Shown in pieces: positions 1 to 7,831 of a DNA stretch of 64,000 nt. The notes under the pieces were generated by a model. That model ran no database searches and was not told the DNA's origin. It worked only from the letters and a program-made list of their open reading frames with translations. The stretch comes from CAZBXE01 sp964496125. Lineage in GTDB: Bacteria; Chlamydiota; Chlamydiia; Chlamydiales; CAZBXE01. The number at the start of each line of letters is the position of its first letter. Positions within the stretch are counted from its first letter, which is position 1. The stretch lies in contig CAZBXE010000007.1 of assembly GCA_964496125.1 (NCBI GenBank), forward strand, positions 33,110-97,109, in the 5' to 3' direction. A program made the position numbers and the translations under genes.

Positions 1-828
1 CAAGGTAAGTTGGGGGCTATTCACCCAGGCAGATATCCCTACGATTTCTGGAGCAAGTAGGCTAATTTCCGGCAGAGAGGAAGCTCCACGCCACGCATCA
101 AGTTCGTTTTGGATAAGAGCGCTGTTCTCGATGGCAAAAGAAGGGGCGTAGGCTGCCGCTTTTTCTTGCAAGGAGGATTCCAGGTTATAGTAAAGTGAAA
201 TGGCTGTAATTACCATAAGTACTCCAAAACACTTTTTGATCATCTCCGTGTTTCTTGTAAGAAAGGGGACAGTAGACAAGACCCTGCTACCCCCATAGAT
301 GAGGAGGAAAAGGGGAAGGCTGGCTCCAAGGATGTAGCAGAACGTGAGCAAAATGACTTTCGTTGTCACAGTTTCTGTGGCTACAAGTGTTGTAATGGCT
401 GCGAGTATGGGTCCTGCGCAAGGGGTCCACACAAGGCCGAGAGCAGACCCCAAAATAAAGCCTCCCCAAAAACCACTCCTTTTCGCGTTTTCTTGGGATT
501 GCAGACGTGCTCCTGCGACTCCTATTTGCCCCGTTGCCCTTGCGAACAAGTTTGTAAGTTGGGGAAAGAGCATAACAAGACCGAATAATCCGATTACGAG
601 AATGGCAAGATTACGTAGCATGCTAGGTGATATCCCTAAAAGATGAACAAGATAGTTCAGGGTAAGGGTAAAGAAAACAAAGCTCAGGACAAGTCCTGCT
701 ACGACCCCGAGGGGACGAAAACGACCACGTTCAGTTCCGGTTGAAAGGATGATTGGTAAAACAGGCAAAACACAAGGAGAAAAAACGGTTGCTATGCCCG
801 CTAGGAAGGCAAATAGGTAAAGTAACAT
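1..828 (-). CDS. CcdA/DipZ-type cytochrome c biogenesis / thiol-disulfide membrane protein (partial, runs off left edge)
   Basis: The gene starts at an ATG (828) on the minus strand and remains open to the window edge, so 276 residues of the N-terminal part are visible. It begins MLLYLFAFLAGIATVFSPCV, with the FSPC-x-LP motif typical of CcdA/DsbD transmembrane domains. The second membrane cysteine lies in LVWTPCAGP. Several hydrophobic helices follow, then a linker ending near ITAW/ISAWVN-like sequence that in DipZ proteins precedes a thioredoxin-like domain; that domain would lie outside the window. The family moves electrons from cytoplasmic thioredoxin to periplasmic thiols. It lies 20 bp downstream of the truncated uridine kinase. 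Family is well supported; the DipZ subtype is inference from the junction only. Confidence 0.82.
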   Translation of the reverse strand, partial: MLLYLFAFLAGIATVFSPCVLPVLPIILSTGTERGRFRPLGVVAGLVLSFVFFTLTLNYLVHLLGISPSMLRNLAILVIGLFGLVMLFPQLTNLFARATGQIGVAGARLQSQENAKRSGFWGGFILGSALGLVWTPCAGPILAAITTLVATETVTTKVILLTFCYILGASLPLFLLIYGGSRVLSTVPFLTRNTEMIKKCFGVLMVITAISLYYNLESSLQEKAAAYAPSFAIENSALIQNELDAWRGASSLPEISLLAPEIVGISAWVNSPQLTL

Positions 829-848
829 AAATAACTCCACAAATTAAA

Positions 849-1106
849 CTACACGAAACCAAATTTTCGTTCACGATGTGTATAATCAGATTCTCCTTTG
901 AACCTATCCCGATGAAGATGAAAGTCTACAGATTCAGGGGTGTCAAAGTTTGTTGCATTGCGCTCTTCTTGGGGTAGATGCGACAGGTCGTGGTAGTAAT
1001 CATCTTGAAGAATAAGGATGCTCTCGTTGCCAAAATGCTTTTGCAGATAGTGCACTAGGGTTGTTTTTCCCGATCCGCTTCCGCCGCTTACGCCAATCAC
1101 AAACAT
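849..1106 (-). pseudogene. udk: Uridine kinase N-terminal fragment (3'-truncated)
   Basis: This 85-residue frame starts MFVIGVSGGSGSGKTT, a perfect uridine kinase P-loop. It continues with LQDDYYHDLSHL and NFDTPESVDFHL, which match the substrate-contact region of Udk (NFDHPDAFD in typical members). The family is about 205-215 residues long; here the homology stops around residue 68 and the frame ends after an unrelated-looking tail (HRERKFGFV). Only 20 bp separate the stop from the next gene, so the missing two thirds have been deleted rather than frameshifted. It is probably inactive. A ribosome-binding-like AAAGGGC precedes the ATG. It could still be expressed as a small P-loop protein. Confidence 0.75.
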
Positions 1107-1147
1107 TTTTTTTGCCCTTTATTTTTGCATAATACATAATCGGACCT

Positions 1148-3127
1148 ATGACACAAGAAAAAGTCGTTCTAGAAGCGCTTTTAGAAGAGAACCGCAAGTT
1201 CTCTCCCTCTCAGGAGTTCAAAAAAAATGCAAATATTCAAGATCCTAAAATCACAGAAAAGGCAGCAGAAGACCCTGAAAAGTTTTGGATAGAATGGGCA
1301 AGAAAGCTGACTTGGAGTAAGCCCTTTACAAAGGGTCTAGAGTGGGATCCACCCGATGTAAAATGGTTTTCCGATGGGGAGATCAACGCTTCTGTGAACT
1401 GTATAGACAGGTACGTTTTTGAAGGACAGGGATTCTCTGCAAAAAGGAATAAGGCAGCCCTTATCTGGGAAGGGGAGCCGGGCGATGAGAGAGTATTAAC
1501 CTATGGTGATCTTTACCGTGAAGTATGCAAATGTGCCAATGCGTATAAGTCACTTGGGGTAAAAAAAGGAGATTGTGTTGCTATTTATATGCCCCTTGTG
1601 CCAGAAATTGTGATTGCATGTCTCTCGGCAGCTCGCATCGGTGCTTTTCATAACGTGGTTTTTGGGGGATTTAGCCACCACGCGCTTGCTGAAAGGATCC
1701 AGGATTCTAAGGCAAAACTTCTTGTTACTGCAGATTATGGGTATAGAAGGGGCAAAAAGATTTTGCTCAAAAGGGCAGCAGATGAAGCACTTGCCACTTG
1801 TTCACAGATTAAACATGTGATTGTTTGGCAGCGAGAGAAGGAGCATTGCCACCTCGTAGAAGGTCGCGACCATCTTTGGCATACAGTGGTAGGAGAGGCA
1901 AAAGGGGAGTGTCCTGCTGAAACATGCCAGGCAGAAGATATCCTCTTTACACTCTATACCTCCGGCACGACAGGCAAGCCAAAAGGGATTGTGCATACAA
2001 CAGGAGGCTATCTGACGGGTGTGTTTGCAACAACGAAGTGGGTTTTTGATCTCAAAGATTCTGATGTTTTCTGGTGTACGGCAGATATTGGCTGGGTAAC
2101 AGGACATAGCTACGTCATCTACGGGCCTCTATCAAACGGAGCCACAGTTTTTCTCTACGAAGGGGCTTTTGATTTTCCTGAAAAATCAAGATGCTGGGAT
2201 CTGATTGAAAAGTATAAAGTCTCTATTCTTTATACCGCCCCCACCGCCATCAGGGCGTTTATGAAGTGGGGAGAGGAGTGGCTGAAAAATGCAGATCTTT
2301 CTTCGCTTCGATTGCTGGGGTCTGTCGGTGAGCCGATCAACCCTGAGGCTTGGATGTGGTATCACCTGCATATAGGTAAAGAGAGGTGTCCTATCGTAGA
2401 TACGTGGTGGCAGACAGAAACAGGGGCCATCATGGTGACAACGCTTCCTGGGCTATCGGTAACAACCCCTGGATATGCGGGAAAGCCATTTCCCGGGATT
2501 TTTGGCGATGTTTTCGATGAAAAAGGAGCGAGTGTTGCAAAGGGCGCTGGCCTTTTTGCGTTGACTACTCCATGGCCCTCCATGCTGCGTACCATCTTAA
2601 ACGACCACGAACGGTACAAAACGCAGTACTTTTCTAAGTGGGGCCCAAAACACTACTTTCCTGGCGATGGCGCTAAGAGAGATAGTGAGGGAAATATTTG
2701 CTTTCTTGGGCGCGTGGACGATGTAATGAATGTTTCAGGTCATCGTATTGGAACAATGGAGATCGAAAGCGCTCTTGTGGATCACCCGGTTGTTGCAGAG
2801 TCGGCTGTTGTGAGCCGTAAGCATCCAGTCAAAGGAGAGTGTATCGTAGCTTTTGTAACTCTCAAACAGTCTGCATCGCAAGACGAAGAAACAGTAGAGA
2901 TGCTAAAACAACATGTAGCTGAGATGATAGGGTCCTTTGCGCGCCCCGAAAGCATCATTTTTACAGAAGACCTTCCAAAGACACGTTCTGGAAAGATTAT
3001 GAGACGCCTTCTTCGTGATATAGCAGAGGGAAAGGTTCTTGGGGATACATCGACTCTTGCTGATCCCCAGGTCGTGCAGGAATTGAAGGGAAAGTATGAG
3101 GAAGAAGGGGGGGTAGCCCCCTTCTGA
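1148..3127 (+). CDS. acs: Acetyl-coenzyme A synthetase
   Basis: A 659-residue acyl-adenylate-forming enzyme that converts acetate, ATP and CoA to acetyl-CoA through acetyl-AMP. The N-terminal ACS domain is followed by the adenylation P-loop YTSGTTGKPKGIVHTT near residue 271, the WWQTETG motif, and the hinge region GRVDDVMNVSGHRIGT. The C-terminal PKTRSGKIMRR carries the catalytic, acetylation-regulated lysine at about K616. Length and motifs are those of full-length Acs. It is transcribed divergently from the udk remnant and converges on hsp20 with only 8 bp between stop codons. Its presence suggests acetate use as a carbon source, which reduced Chlamydiaceae are not known for. Confidence 0.97.
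   Translation: MTQEKVVLEALLEENRKFSPSQEFKKNANIQDPKITEKAAEDPEKFWIEWARKLTWSKPFTKGLEWDPPDVKWFSDGEINASVNCIDRYVFEGQGFSAKRNKAALIWEGEPGDERVLTYGDLYREVCKCANAYKSLGVKKGDCVAIYMPLVPEIVIACLSAARIGAFHNVVFGGFSHHALAERIQDSKAKLLVTADYGYRRGKKILLKRAADEALATCSQIKHVIVWQREKEHCHLVEGRDHLWHTVVGEAKGECPAETCQAEDILFTLYTSGTTGKPKGIVHTTGGYLTGVFATTKWVFDLKDSDVFWCTADIGWVTGHSYVIYGPLSNGATVFLYEGAFDFPEKSRCWDLIEKYKVSILYTAPTAIRAFMKWGEEWLKNADLSSLRLLGSVGEPINPEAWMWYHLHIGKERCPIVDTWWQTETGAIMVTTLPGLSVTTPGYAGKPFPGIFGDVFDEKGASVAKGAGLFALTTPWPSMLRTILNDHERYKTQYFSKWGPKHYFPGDGAKRDSEGNICFLGRVDDVMNVSGHRIGTMEIESALVDHPVVAESAVVSRKHPVKGECIVAFVTLKQSASQDEETVEMLKQHVAEMIGSFARPESIIFTEDLPKTRSGKIMRRLLRDIAEGKVLGDTSTLADPQVVQELKGKYEEEGGVAPF
3103..3125. terminator. 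Hairpin between converging acs and hsp20
   Basis: A perfect 9-bp stem (AGAAGGGGG at 3103-3111 and CCCCCTTCT at 3117-3125) with a 5-nt loop spans the acs stop codon in the convergent acs/hsp20 junction. No clear T-run follows on either strand, so it may act as a bidirectional 3'-end hairpin rather than a classical intrinsic terminator. Confidence 0.45.
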
Positions 3128-3135
3128 GGTATATT

Positions 3136-3603
3136 CTAGGAGTGGACTTGGATTTTTCTTCCTTGGGCAGATTTTGTCTTGTTGAAGGTAAGCTTGAGAA
3201 TGCCGTCTCTATAGTTTGTTTTAGGATCGATTTTTGCATCAATATTGGGAGGAAGTGCCACACGATAGGAAAAGGAGGAGGAAGCTTGTCTGTAGATTTT
3301 TTTGTCCTCTTCTTGCTCCTCAATCTTTCTCTCACCACGGATATGGAGGATGCCATTGTCTAAAGTTACATCAATGTCAGCAGATCTAAGCCCTGGAAGT
3401 GCTGCTTCAATGAAGACATTTTTTTTATCTTCGGCAAGGCTTAAACCTCCTGCTCCTTCATCACTTAGCTCCTGGAGAAGCTCTTCTCCCACGGAGGGGA
3501 AGCTGTATCTGGGTAGGCTGAATAAGGAAGGTGCCCTGAAGTTTGGGAGTATACCGAGGGCTCTTGGTTGTTTAAGAGTCTTTACAGGTAGACGTTTAGA
3601 CAT
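3136..3603 (-). CDS. Small heat shock protein, Hsp20/alpha-crystallin family
   Basis: A 155-residue protein with a variable N-terminal arm and an alpha-crystallin domain from about residue 58. Visible family features are the strand region VFIEAALPGLRSADIDVTLD, the conserved LHIRGERK, and the RVALPPNIDAK-x-DPKT-x-YRDGILKLTFNK signature with the GxLxL-type motif near the end. Such proteins are ATP-independent holdases that bind unfolding proteins. The start ATG at 3603 is preceded by AAGGAG. A strong sigma-70-like promoter lies 57 bp upstream. Monocistronic, convergent with acs. Confidence 0.92.
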   Translation of the reverse strand: MSKRLPVKTLKQPRALGILPNFRAPSLFSLPRYSFPSVGEELLQELSDEGAGGLSLAEDKKNVFIEAALPGLRSADIDVTLDNGILHIRGERKIEEQEEDKKIYRQASSSFSYRVALPPNIDAKIDPKTNYRDGILKLTFNKTKSAQGRKIQVHS

Positions 3604-3659
3604 ACTATTACTCCTTTTTTTTGGGTTCTCACTGCTAAATCAGAGTCGTAGTTATCCTT

Positions 3660-3688
3660 ATTTTACAAGGCTTAACCTAGGCTGTCAA
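3660..3688 (-). promoter_or_regulatory. Sigma-70-like promoter of hsp20
   Basis: On the minus strand a consensus TTGACA (3688-3683) is separated by exactly 17 bp from TAAAAT (3665-3660), upstream of the hsp20 start at 3603. No CIRCE inverted repeat (TTAGCACTC-N9-GAGTGCTAA) is visible, so HrcA control is not supported. Confidence 0.7.
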
Positions 3689-3760
3689 TTTTTAAGTTGT
3701 CGTTTTATAACATGATGATTATGAATATATTACAAAATTTTGCATCCGGAGGTAAAGGGT

Positions 3761-4621
3761 ATGGAAATATCTCAATTTGCATTCGTTCGACTTGCCTATC
3801 AGCTTACTGGTCTGGTAGGGGCTGTCCAGCGGCCACTCACTAAGGCCCAGGGAGTATCACTTCAGGCTTTGCAAACTCTTACGGAGACCTTGTGGGGCAA
3901 GGCTCAGGATGTGACTGATGAGCGAACGATCACTAAAATAAGGCTTGAAGAGGCCAAGATAAAGCTGCAAGGAGAGCTTTTGGAGAATGAGGCTAGTATT
4001 AAGAGCGTTCAGCAGGAGATTTCGAGTCATAGTGACGTTATCCAGGGGCAGATTCAGGAAATTAGGTTGATTGCCGAAAGGGTTTTACACAAACAGTTAG
4101 AGGTGATCTCTGCTGTTGTGCAGGTAAGACGGAACAAAGCACTGTCAAAGTTTCCCGGTCAGATCAAGGAGGTGCTTGCACTTCGTTGCCAATCCGCCCA
4201 GGAATGCAAGGCCTTTCTTGTACGGGAGAAGGAAGTTTTTGTTTTAGTCGAAAAAGAGGTGGAAGAGCAGGAAAAGGCTCTTATGTCAGTTGTAAATCAA
4301 CCACTTTCGCAGATTGCCGGAAAAAAGCAATCATCGATAAAAGGAATGAGCGAGGTTTTTGAACAGCAGGAAAAGCTGCTAGCTATAGAGCATTCTTTTT
4401 TGGAAGCAGAACAAGAGCAGCAGAAAGCTCAAAGCAGGCTTGAAGAGAGAGAAGCAGAGAAAGCAAAAAAACAACAAGAAATTTCTTTGATTGATAATTT
4501 CGTTTTAGCGTGGACTGGCAGTGAGGCAACCATCCGTGTTCTAGTGGGACCTTCCACATCACAGTCCTCATCTTTAGAGTTGAAACCTTTGGAGGAATAT
4601 GCTAAAAAAGAGGCCAAATGA
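3761..4621 (+). CDS. Coiled-coil protein of unknown function
   Basis: A 286-residue protein that I do not recognise. The ATG at 3761 was chosen because GGAGG (3748-3752) sits at ideal spacing; an in-frame TTG at 3740 lies upstream of that site. The N-terminus (MEISQFAFVRLAYQLTGLVG) is mildly amphipathic. Most of the rest is charged and helical, rich in Glu, Gln, Lys and Ala, with clear coiled-coil character (for example residues ~60-110 and ~195-255). No signal peptide, membrane helix or catalytic motif is seen. The stop overlaps the gltX start by 4 bp (ATGA), so it is translationally coupled to gltX. PspA-like and structural roles are possible but unsupported. Confidence 0.75.
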   Translation: MEISQFAFVRLAYQLTGLVGAVQRPLTKAQGVSLQALQTLTETLWGKAQDVTDERTITKIRLEEAKIKLQGELLENEASIKSVQQEISSHSDVIQGQIQEIRLIAERVLHKQLEVISAVVQVRRNKALSKFPGQIKEVLALRCQSAQECKAFLVREKEVFVLVEKEVEEQEKALMSVVNQPLSQIAGKKQSSIKGMSEVFEQQEKLLAIEHSFLEAEQEQQKAQSRLEEREAEKAKKQQEISLIDNFVLAWTGSEATIRVLVGPSTSQSSSLELKPLEEYAKKEAK

Positions 4622-6129
4622 AACCAGTACGTACTCGCATTGCTCCTTCTCCAACAGGTGATCCCCACGTGGGCACAGCCTACATGGCACTCTATAACTT
4701 TATTTTTGCTCGCCATTTTAAAGGGAAGTTTATCCTTCGAGTAGAAGATACTGACAGAAGAAGATGCCGCCCGGCTTATGAGGAGAGCATCTATGAGGCG
4801 CTCAAGTGGTGTGGGATCACGTGGGATGAGGGGCCTGATATAGGGGGTAAGTTTGGTCCTTATCGACAGTCGGAAAGAACAGAACTGTATCGTGAGCATG
4901 CGCAGATTCTTCTAGACCAGGGGAAAGCCTATAAGTGCTTTTGCACGCAGGAAGATCTGCAAGAGGCGCGCGAGCTTATGGCTAAGCAGGGAAGCCGCAT
5001 CGGTTACGATAGGCGCTGCCGCAACTTAAGTGAAGAAGAGATTGAAGCCAAACAAAAGGCAGGCCTTCCCTATACAATAAGACTAAAAGTTCCTCTCTCT
5101 GGTGATTGCATCTTTGAGGACTGTGTGCGCGGAAGAACAGCGTTTCCTTGGGCAGATGTTGATGACCAGATTCTCCTTAAATCAGATGGATTTCCGACCT
5201 ACTTTCTTGCCAACGTAGTGGATGACCACTTCATGCAGATCAGTCATGTAATTCGAGGAGAAGAGTGGCTTACATCGACGCCCAAACATATTCTTCTCTA
5301 CGAAAGCTTTGGTTGGGAGTGTCCCGTATTTTATCACATGCCTCTTCTTCTCGGAAAAGATGGAAAAAAACTCTCCAAGAGAAAGAACCCAACTTCGATT
5401 TTTTATTATCGTGATAGTGGCTATTTGCCCGAGGCATTTATCAACTTTTTGACTTTAATGGGCTATAGCATGCAAGGAGATCGCGAGATTTACCCCTTGC
5501 AAGATATTGTGAAGGAATTCGATCCGAAGAGGATTGGCCAGTCTGGCGCCATCTTTGATGTCGAGAAGCTGGAGTGGCTAAACCAACAGTATATGATTCA
5601 GAATATTCCCCTAGAAAATCTATGGAACCGCATCCAAGAATGGGGATTCAATGAGCCCTTTATGCAAAGGCTTATGCCACTTGTGCATACACGTATGAAA
5701 ACATTTGGCGACTTCATTTCATTAACGGATTTCTTCTTCATCAATCATCTACCTCTTCGTGAAGACCTCTTTGTTTCTAAAGGAGTGTCTGGTCCAAATG
5801 TAGCACTTATTTTGCAGGGGATGATTTGGTACATGGAGGAAAATGAAAATTGGGCTAGCAGCGGTGTGCAGGATGCTTCCCGTTTTGTTGCCGAATTTTT
5901 TGGTGTCAACCATAAAAAGGTGGTGATGCCTCTACTTTTTGCTGCTATCCAAGGAAAGCACCACGGCCTTCCCCTCTTTGATTCTGCAGCACTTCTCGGC
6001 AAAGATCGCACGCGAGCTAGGTTTTTGAACGCCATTGAGTTTTTGGGCGGTATTTCAAAAAAGAGAATGGACGATCTAACCAAAGCATGGGAGAAAAAAG
6101 AAGGACAAGGGCTTTTCCAAGGGGTATAA
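4618..6129 (+). CDS. gltX: Glutamate--tRNA ligase
   Basis: A 503-residue class I aminoacyl-tRNA synthetase that charges tRNA-Glu. The HIGH-type motif is PSPTGDPHVGTA at residues 10-21 and the KMSKS-type motif is KKLSKRKNP near residue 254. RVEDTDRRR (a glutamyl-adenylate binding signature) and the catalytic-domain sequence HVIRGEEWLTSTPKH are present, followed by the all-helical anticodon-binding domain. Length is normal. It begins inside the stop codon of the upstream coiled-coil gene and is followed 1 bp later by a DedA gene, so these three and possibly pgsA form an operon. A gltX gene sits near euo in Chlamydia; here euo is about 26 kb away. Confidence 0.97.
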   Translation: MKPVRTRIAPSPTGDPHVGTAYMALYNFIFARHFKGKFILRVEDTDRRRCRPAYEESIYEALKWCGITWDEGPDIGGKFGPYRQSERTELYREHAQILLDQGKAYKCFCTQEDLQEARELMAKQGSRIGYDRRCRNLSEEEIEAKQKAGLPYTIRLKVPLSGDCIFEDCVRGRTAFPWADVDDQILLKSDGFPTYFLANVVDDHFMQISHVIRGEEWLTSTPKHILLYESFGWECPVFYHMPLLLGKDGKKLSKRKNPTSIFYYRDSGYLPEAFINFLTLMGYSMQGDREIYPLQDIVKEFDPKRIGQSGAIFDVEKLEWLNQQYMIQNIPLENLWNRIQEWGFNEPFMQRLMPLVHTRMKTFGDFISLTDFFFINHLPLREDLFVSKGVSGPNVALILQGMIWYMEENENWASSGVQDASRFVAEFFGVNHKKVVMPLLFAAIQGKHHGLPLFDSAALLGKDRTRARFLNAIEFLGGISKKRMDDLTKAWEKKEGQGLFQGV

Positions 6130-6130
6130 A

Positions 6131-6751
6131 GTGGTGGAGTCCCTTTTCAATTTTGTTTGCACAAATGCCGACCATGCCCATTTCTTCCTCTTTGGCCTTC
6201 TTATGCTCGCAGGCCTCAATATCCCCATCAGTGAAGATTTGATTCTTCTCATAGGGGGCGTTTTAGCCGCCACCTGCGTGCCAGAAAACACGCTAACGCT
6301 TTTTGTTTGGATTTATCTAGGCTGTATTTTTTCCGCTTGGGAAGCCTATCTTATTGGTCGTAAGCTTGGACCATATATCTATGAGGTTAAAATTTTTAGG
6401 ATGCATTTGCTCACAAGGACACACACAGAGAAGCTGTTTCATTATTATGAAAAATATGGGATTTGGACATTTGTGATTGGAAGATTTGTGCCTGGGGGTG
6501 TCAGAAATGCGCTTTTTATGACAGCTGGCCTTGGGAAAATGCCTTTTCTGATCTTTGTGCGAAGGGATTGTTTGGCCTGTCTTTTATCGTCATCCACCCT
6601 TTTTTCTTTAGGGTATATTTTTGGCCAGAATAAAGAATCTCTTTTTGCTTACTTTGCCGACTACCAAAAGGGCGCAGGCTTTTTGCTTCTGTCCATTTTT
6701 GGTTTGATCATAGGAAGAATTCTCTATAGAAATTTTTTCCGTGGCCAGTAA
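6131..6751 (+). CDS. DedA family (SNARE-associated) membrane protein
   Basis: A 206-residue polytopic membrane protein starting at GTG (6131), one base after the gltX stop codon. Family signatures are the N-terminal re-entrant region NIPISEDLILLIGG with its conserved acidic residue, the second conserved acidic position in the SAWEAYLIGRKLG stretch, and the GRFVPGGVRNALFMTAGL motif that contains the conserved Arg-Phe-x-Pro-Gly. DedA proteins are thought to act as lipid scramblases or flippases for phospholipid or undecaprenyl-phosphate carriers. The neighbouring phosphatidyltransferase supports a role in envelope lipid homeostasis. The substrate cannot be told from sequence. Confidence 0.88.
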   Translation: MVESLFNFVCTNADHAHFFLFGLLMLAGLNIPISEDLILLIGGVLAATCVPENTLTLFVWIYLGCIFSAWEAYLIGRKLGPYIYEVKIFRMHLLTRTHTEKLFHYYEKYGIWTFVIGRFVPGGVRNALFMTAGLGKMPFLIFVRRDCLACLLSSSTLFSLGYIFGQNKESLFAYFADYQKGAGFLLLSIFGLIIGRILYRNFFRGQ

Positions 6752-6799
6752 ACTAGTAAAGTAGCTATACTTTCGCTTAACTTAAATAAGGCAGCCTGC

Positions 6800-7333
6800 A
6801 TGCTGAATCTTTCCAATCTTTTGACGCTGCTCCGATTTCCCCTTGCCTTCGCCTTTCTTTTTGAAAGTCCTACGGTACGCCTAGTAGCAGTGTTTGCAGC
6901 GATGCTCACGGATTTTCTCGATGGTTTTTTTGCAAGGTACTATCAGGCCAGCACAGTCCTGGGTACCCTTTTGGATCCGCTTATGGATAAGTTTTTTGTC
7001 TGCTTTTGCTTGGGTACCCTTTTTTTTGAAGGGCAATTGGAGCTTTGGCAGGTTGTCCTTATGTTCTCAAGGGACATTGCCATTTTCACCTTTGGTATTT
7101 CGATTGTTGCATCCGGTGCTTGGGATAAAACGGGCTTAAGGGCGGTATGGTGGGGTAAAATTACAACGGCATGGCAATTTAGCGTGATCATCCTCTCGAT
7201 TCTTCACGTGTCGCTTCCCCCCTACTGTTTCTATGCGTTTATTGTGATGGGAGTGATGACACTGCTTGAACTTCATTTCTTTGATCTTCTTCGGTCTCGT
7301 GCAAAAGAGGTTAAAAAAATTCATGAAACCTAA
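6800..7333 (+). CDS. CDP-alcohol phosphatidyltransferase (PgsA-like)
   Basis: A 177-residue integral membrane enzyme. The complete CDP-alcohol phosphatidyltransferase signature D-x2-DG-x2-AR-x8-G-x3-D-x3-D is visible at D38, D41-G42, A45-R46, G55, D59 and D63, with hydrophobic helices before and after. These enzymes swap CMP on CDP-diacylglycerol for an alcohol such as glycerol-3-phosphate (PgsA), serine or inositol. The short length and gene context favour a PgsA-type enzyme, but the acceptor is not certain. It follows the DedA gene by 48 bp on the same strand and is followed by the NUDIX relic, whose remaining start codon overlaps its end. Confidence 0.85.
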   Translation: MLNLSNLLTLLRFPLAFAFLFESPTVRLVAVFAAMLTDFLDGFFARYYQASTVLGTLLDPLMDKFFVCFCLGTLFFEGQLELWQVVLMFSRDIAIFTFGISIVASGAWDKTGLRAVWWGKITTAWQFSVIILSILHVSLPPYCFYAFIVMGVMTLLELHFFDLLRSRAKEVKKIHET

Positions 7334-7701
7334 AGAGCTTTCTCTTCGTGAGCAGATTGCAGAGCTTGTGGGGTCTATTTCTCCTTGTAGATGCGATTGA
7401 ACAATCGCATATTGCCTATGTAAAAGAGTGGATTGCATCAGGAGCAGAACTTTTTCGGACAGCTAAACCTGCCACGCCTGATAAACATCTTGTTTCTTAT
7501 TTTGTTCCCTTTGTTGTAAGGGTTGATTCATTGAAAGAGCTGAAATTCGATCCTGTTGAGTTTCATTCTGTCGCATGATTTGACCTAAAAGAAGCCCCAA
7601 TGCAGCGTGTGGAGCCGCACCTCCATCGATTCCTAACTAAGCTGCGGGAGAGGGTTCAGGTTATTTTAGATAGTGAATTCACGAGCAATGCAGTCATTTA
7701 A
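7323..7701 (+). pseudogene. NUDIX hydrolase relic (frameshift, internal deletion, stop codon)
   Basis: Three reading pieces together resemble a NUDIX protein. Frame one from ATG 7323 gives MKPKELSLREQIAELVGSI and then breaks near 7370. A shifted frame continues DAIEQSHIAYVKEWIASGAELFR, then KHLVSYFVPF, typical of the N-terminal part of such proteins. It then jumps to KELKFDPVEFHSVA, which aligns with the C-terminal part of the fold, so the catalytic NUDIX box (G-x5-E-x7-REUxEExGU) has been deleted. A TGA at 7576-7578 stands where the family usually has Trp. Reading on gives FDLKEAPMQRVEPHLHRFLTKL and a final stop at 7699-7701. The gene is therefore decayed and cannot be catalytic. Confidence 0.72.
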
Positions 7702-7831
7702 AACCTACGGGGACGCTTTCTGCTGGATGTGTACCGCCTAATGACGGCTATCGTGTGCCCATGCAAGATATACACAAATAGATTGGAGATCAAAAGACTG
7801 CTTCCCTATCTTTTGGTTTACAAACCGAGAA
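7702..7831. other. Noncoding remnant between NUDIX relic and translocase gene
   Basis: No coding potential is seen. The stretch contains TATACACAAATAG at 7769-7781, identical to the sequence abutting the right end of the palindromic element at 35.1 kb. It also holds a weak hairpin (TCCCTA/TAGGGA arms around GGTTTACAAACC, ~7803-7838 region) that may terminate the translocase transcript. Confidence 0.35.

Noticed and set aside
344..646. 100-residue plus-strand frame (and a 60-residue minus frame at 287-469)
   Set aside because: Both lie within the left-edge CcdA-type gene, which has clear motifs in its own frame; they have no recognisable sequence.
3302..3715. 137-residue plus-strand frame opposite hsp20
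   Set aside because: It is antisense to the alpha-crystallin domain, which is well conserved on the minus strand; no homology-like features.
3604..3760. CIRCE element before hsp20
   Set aside because: No TTAGCACTC-N9-GAGTGCTAA inverted repeat could be found; only a standard promoter is visible.
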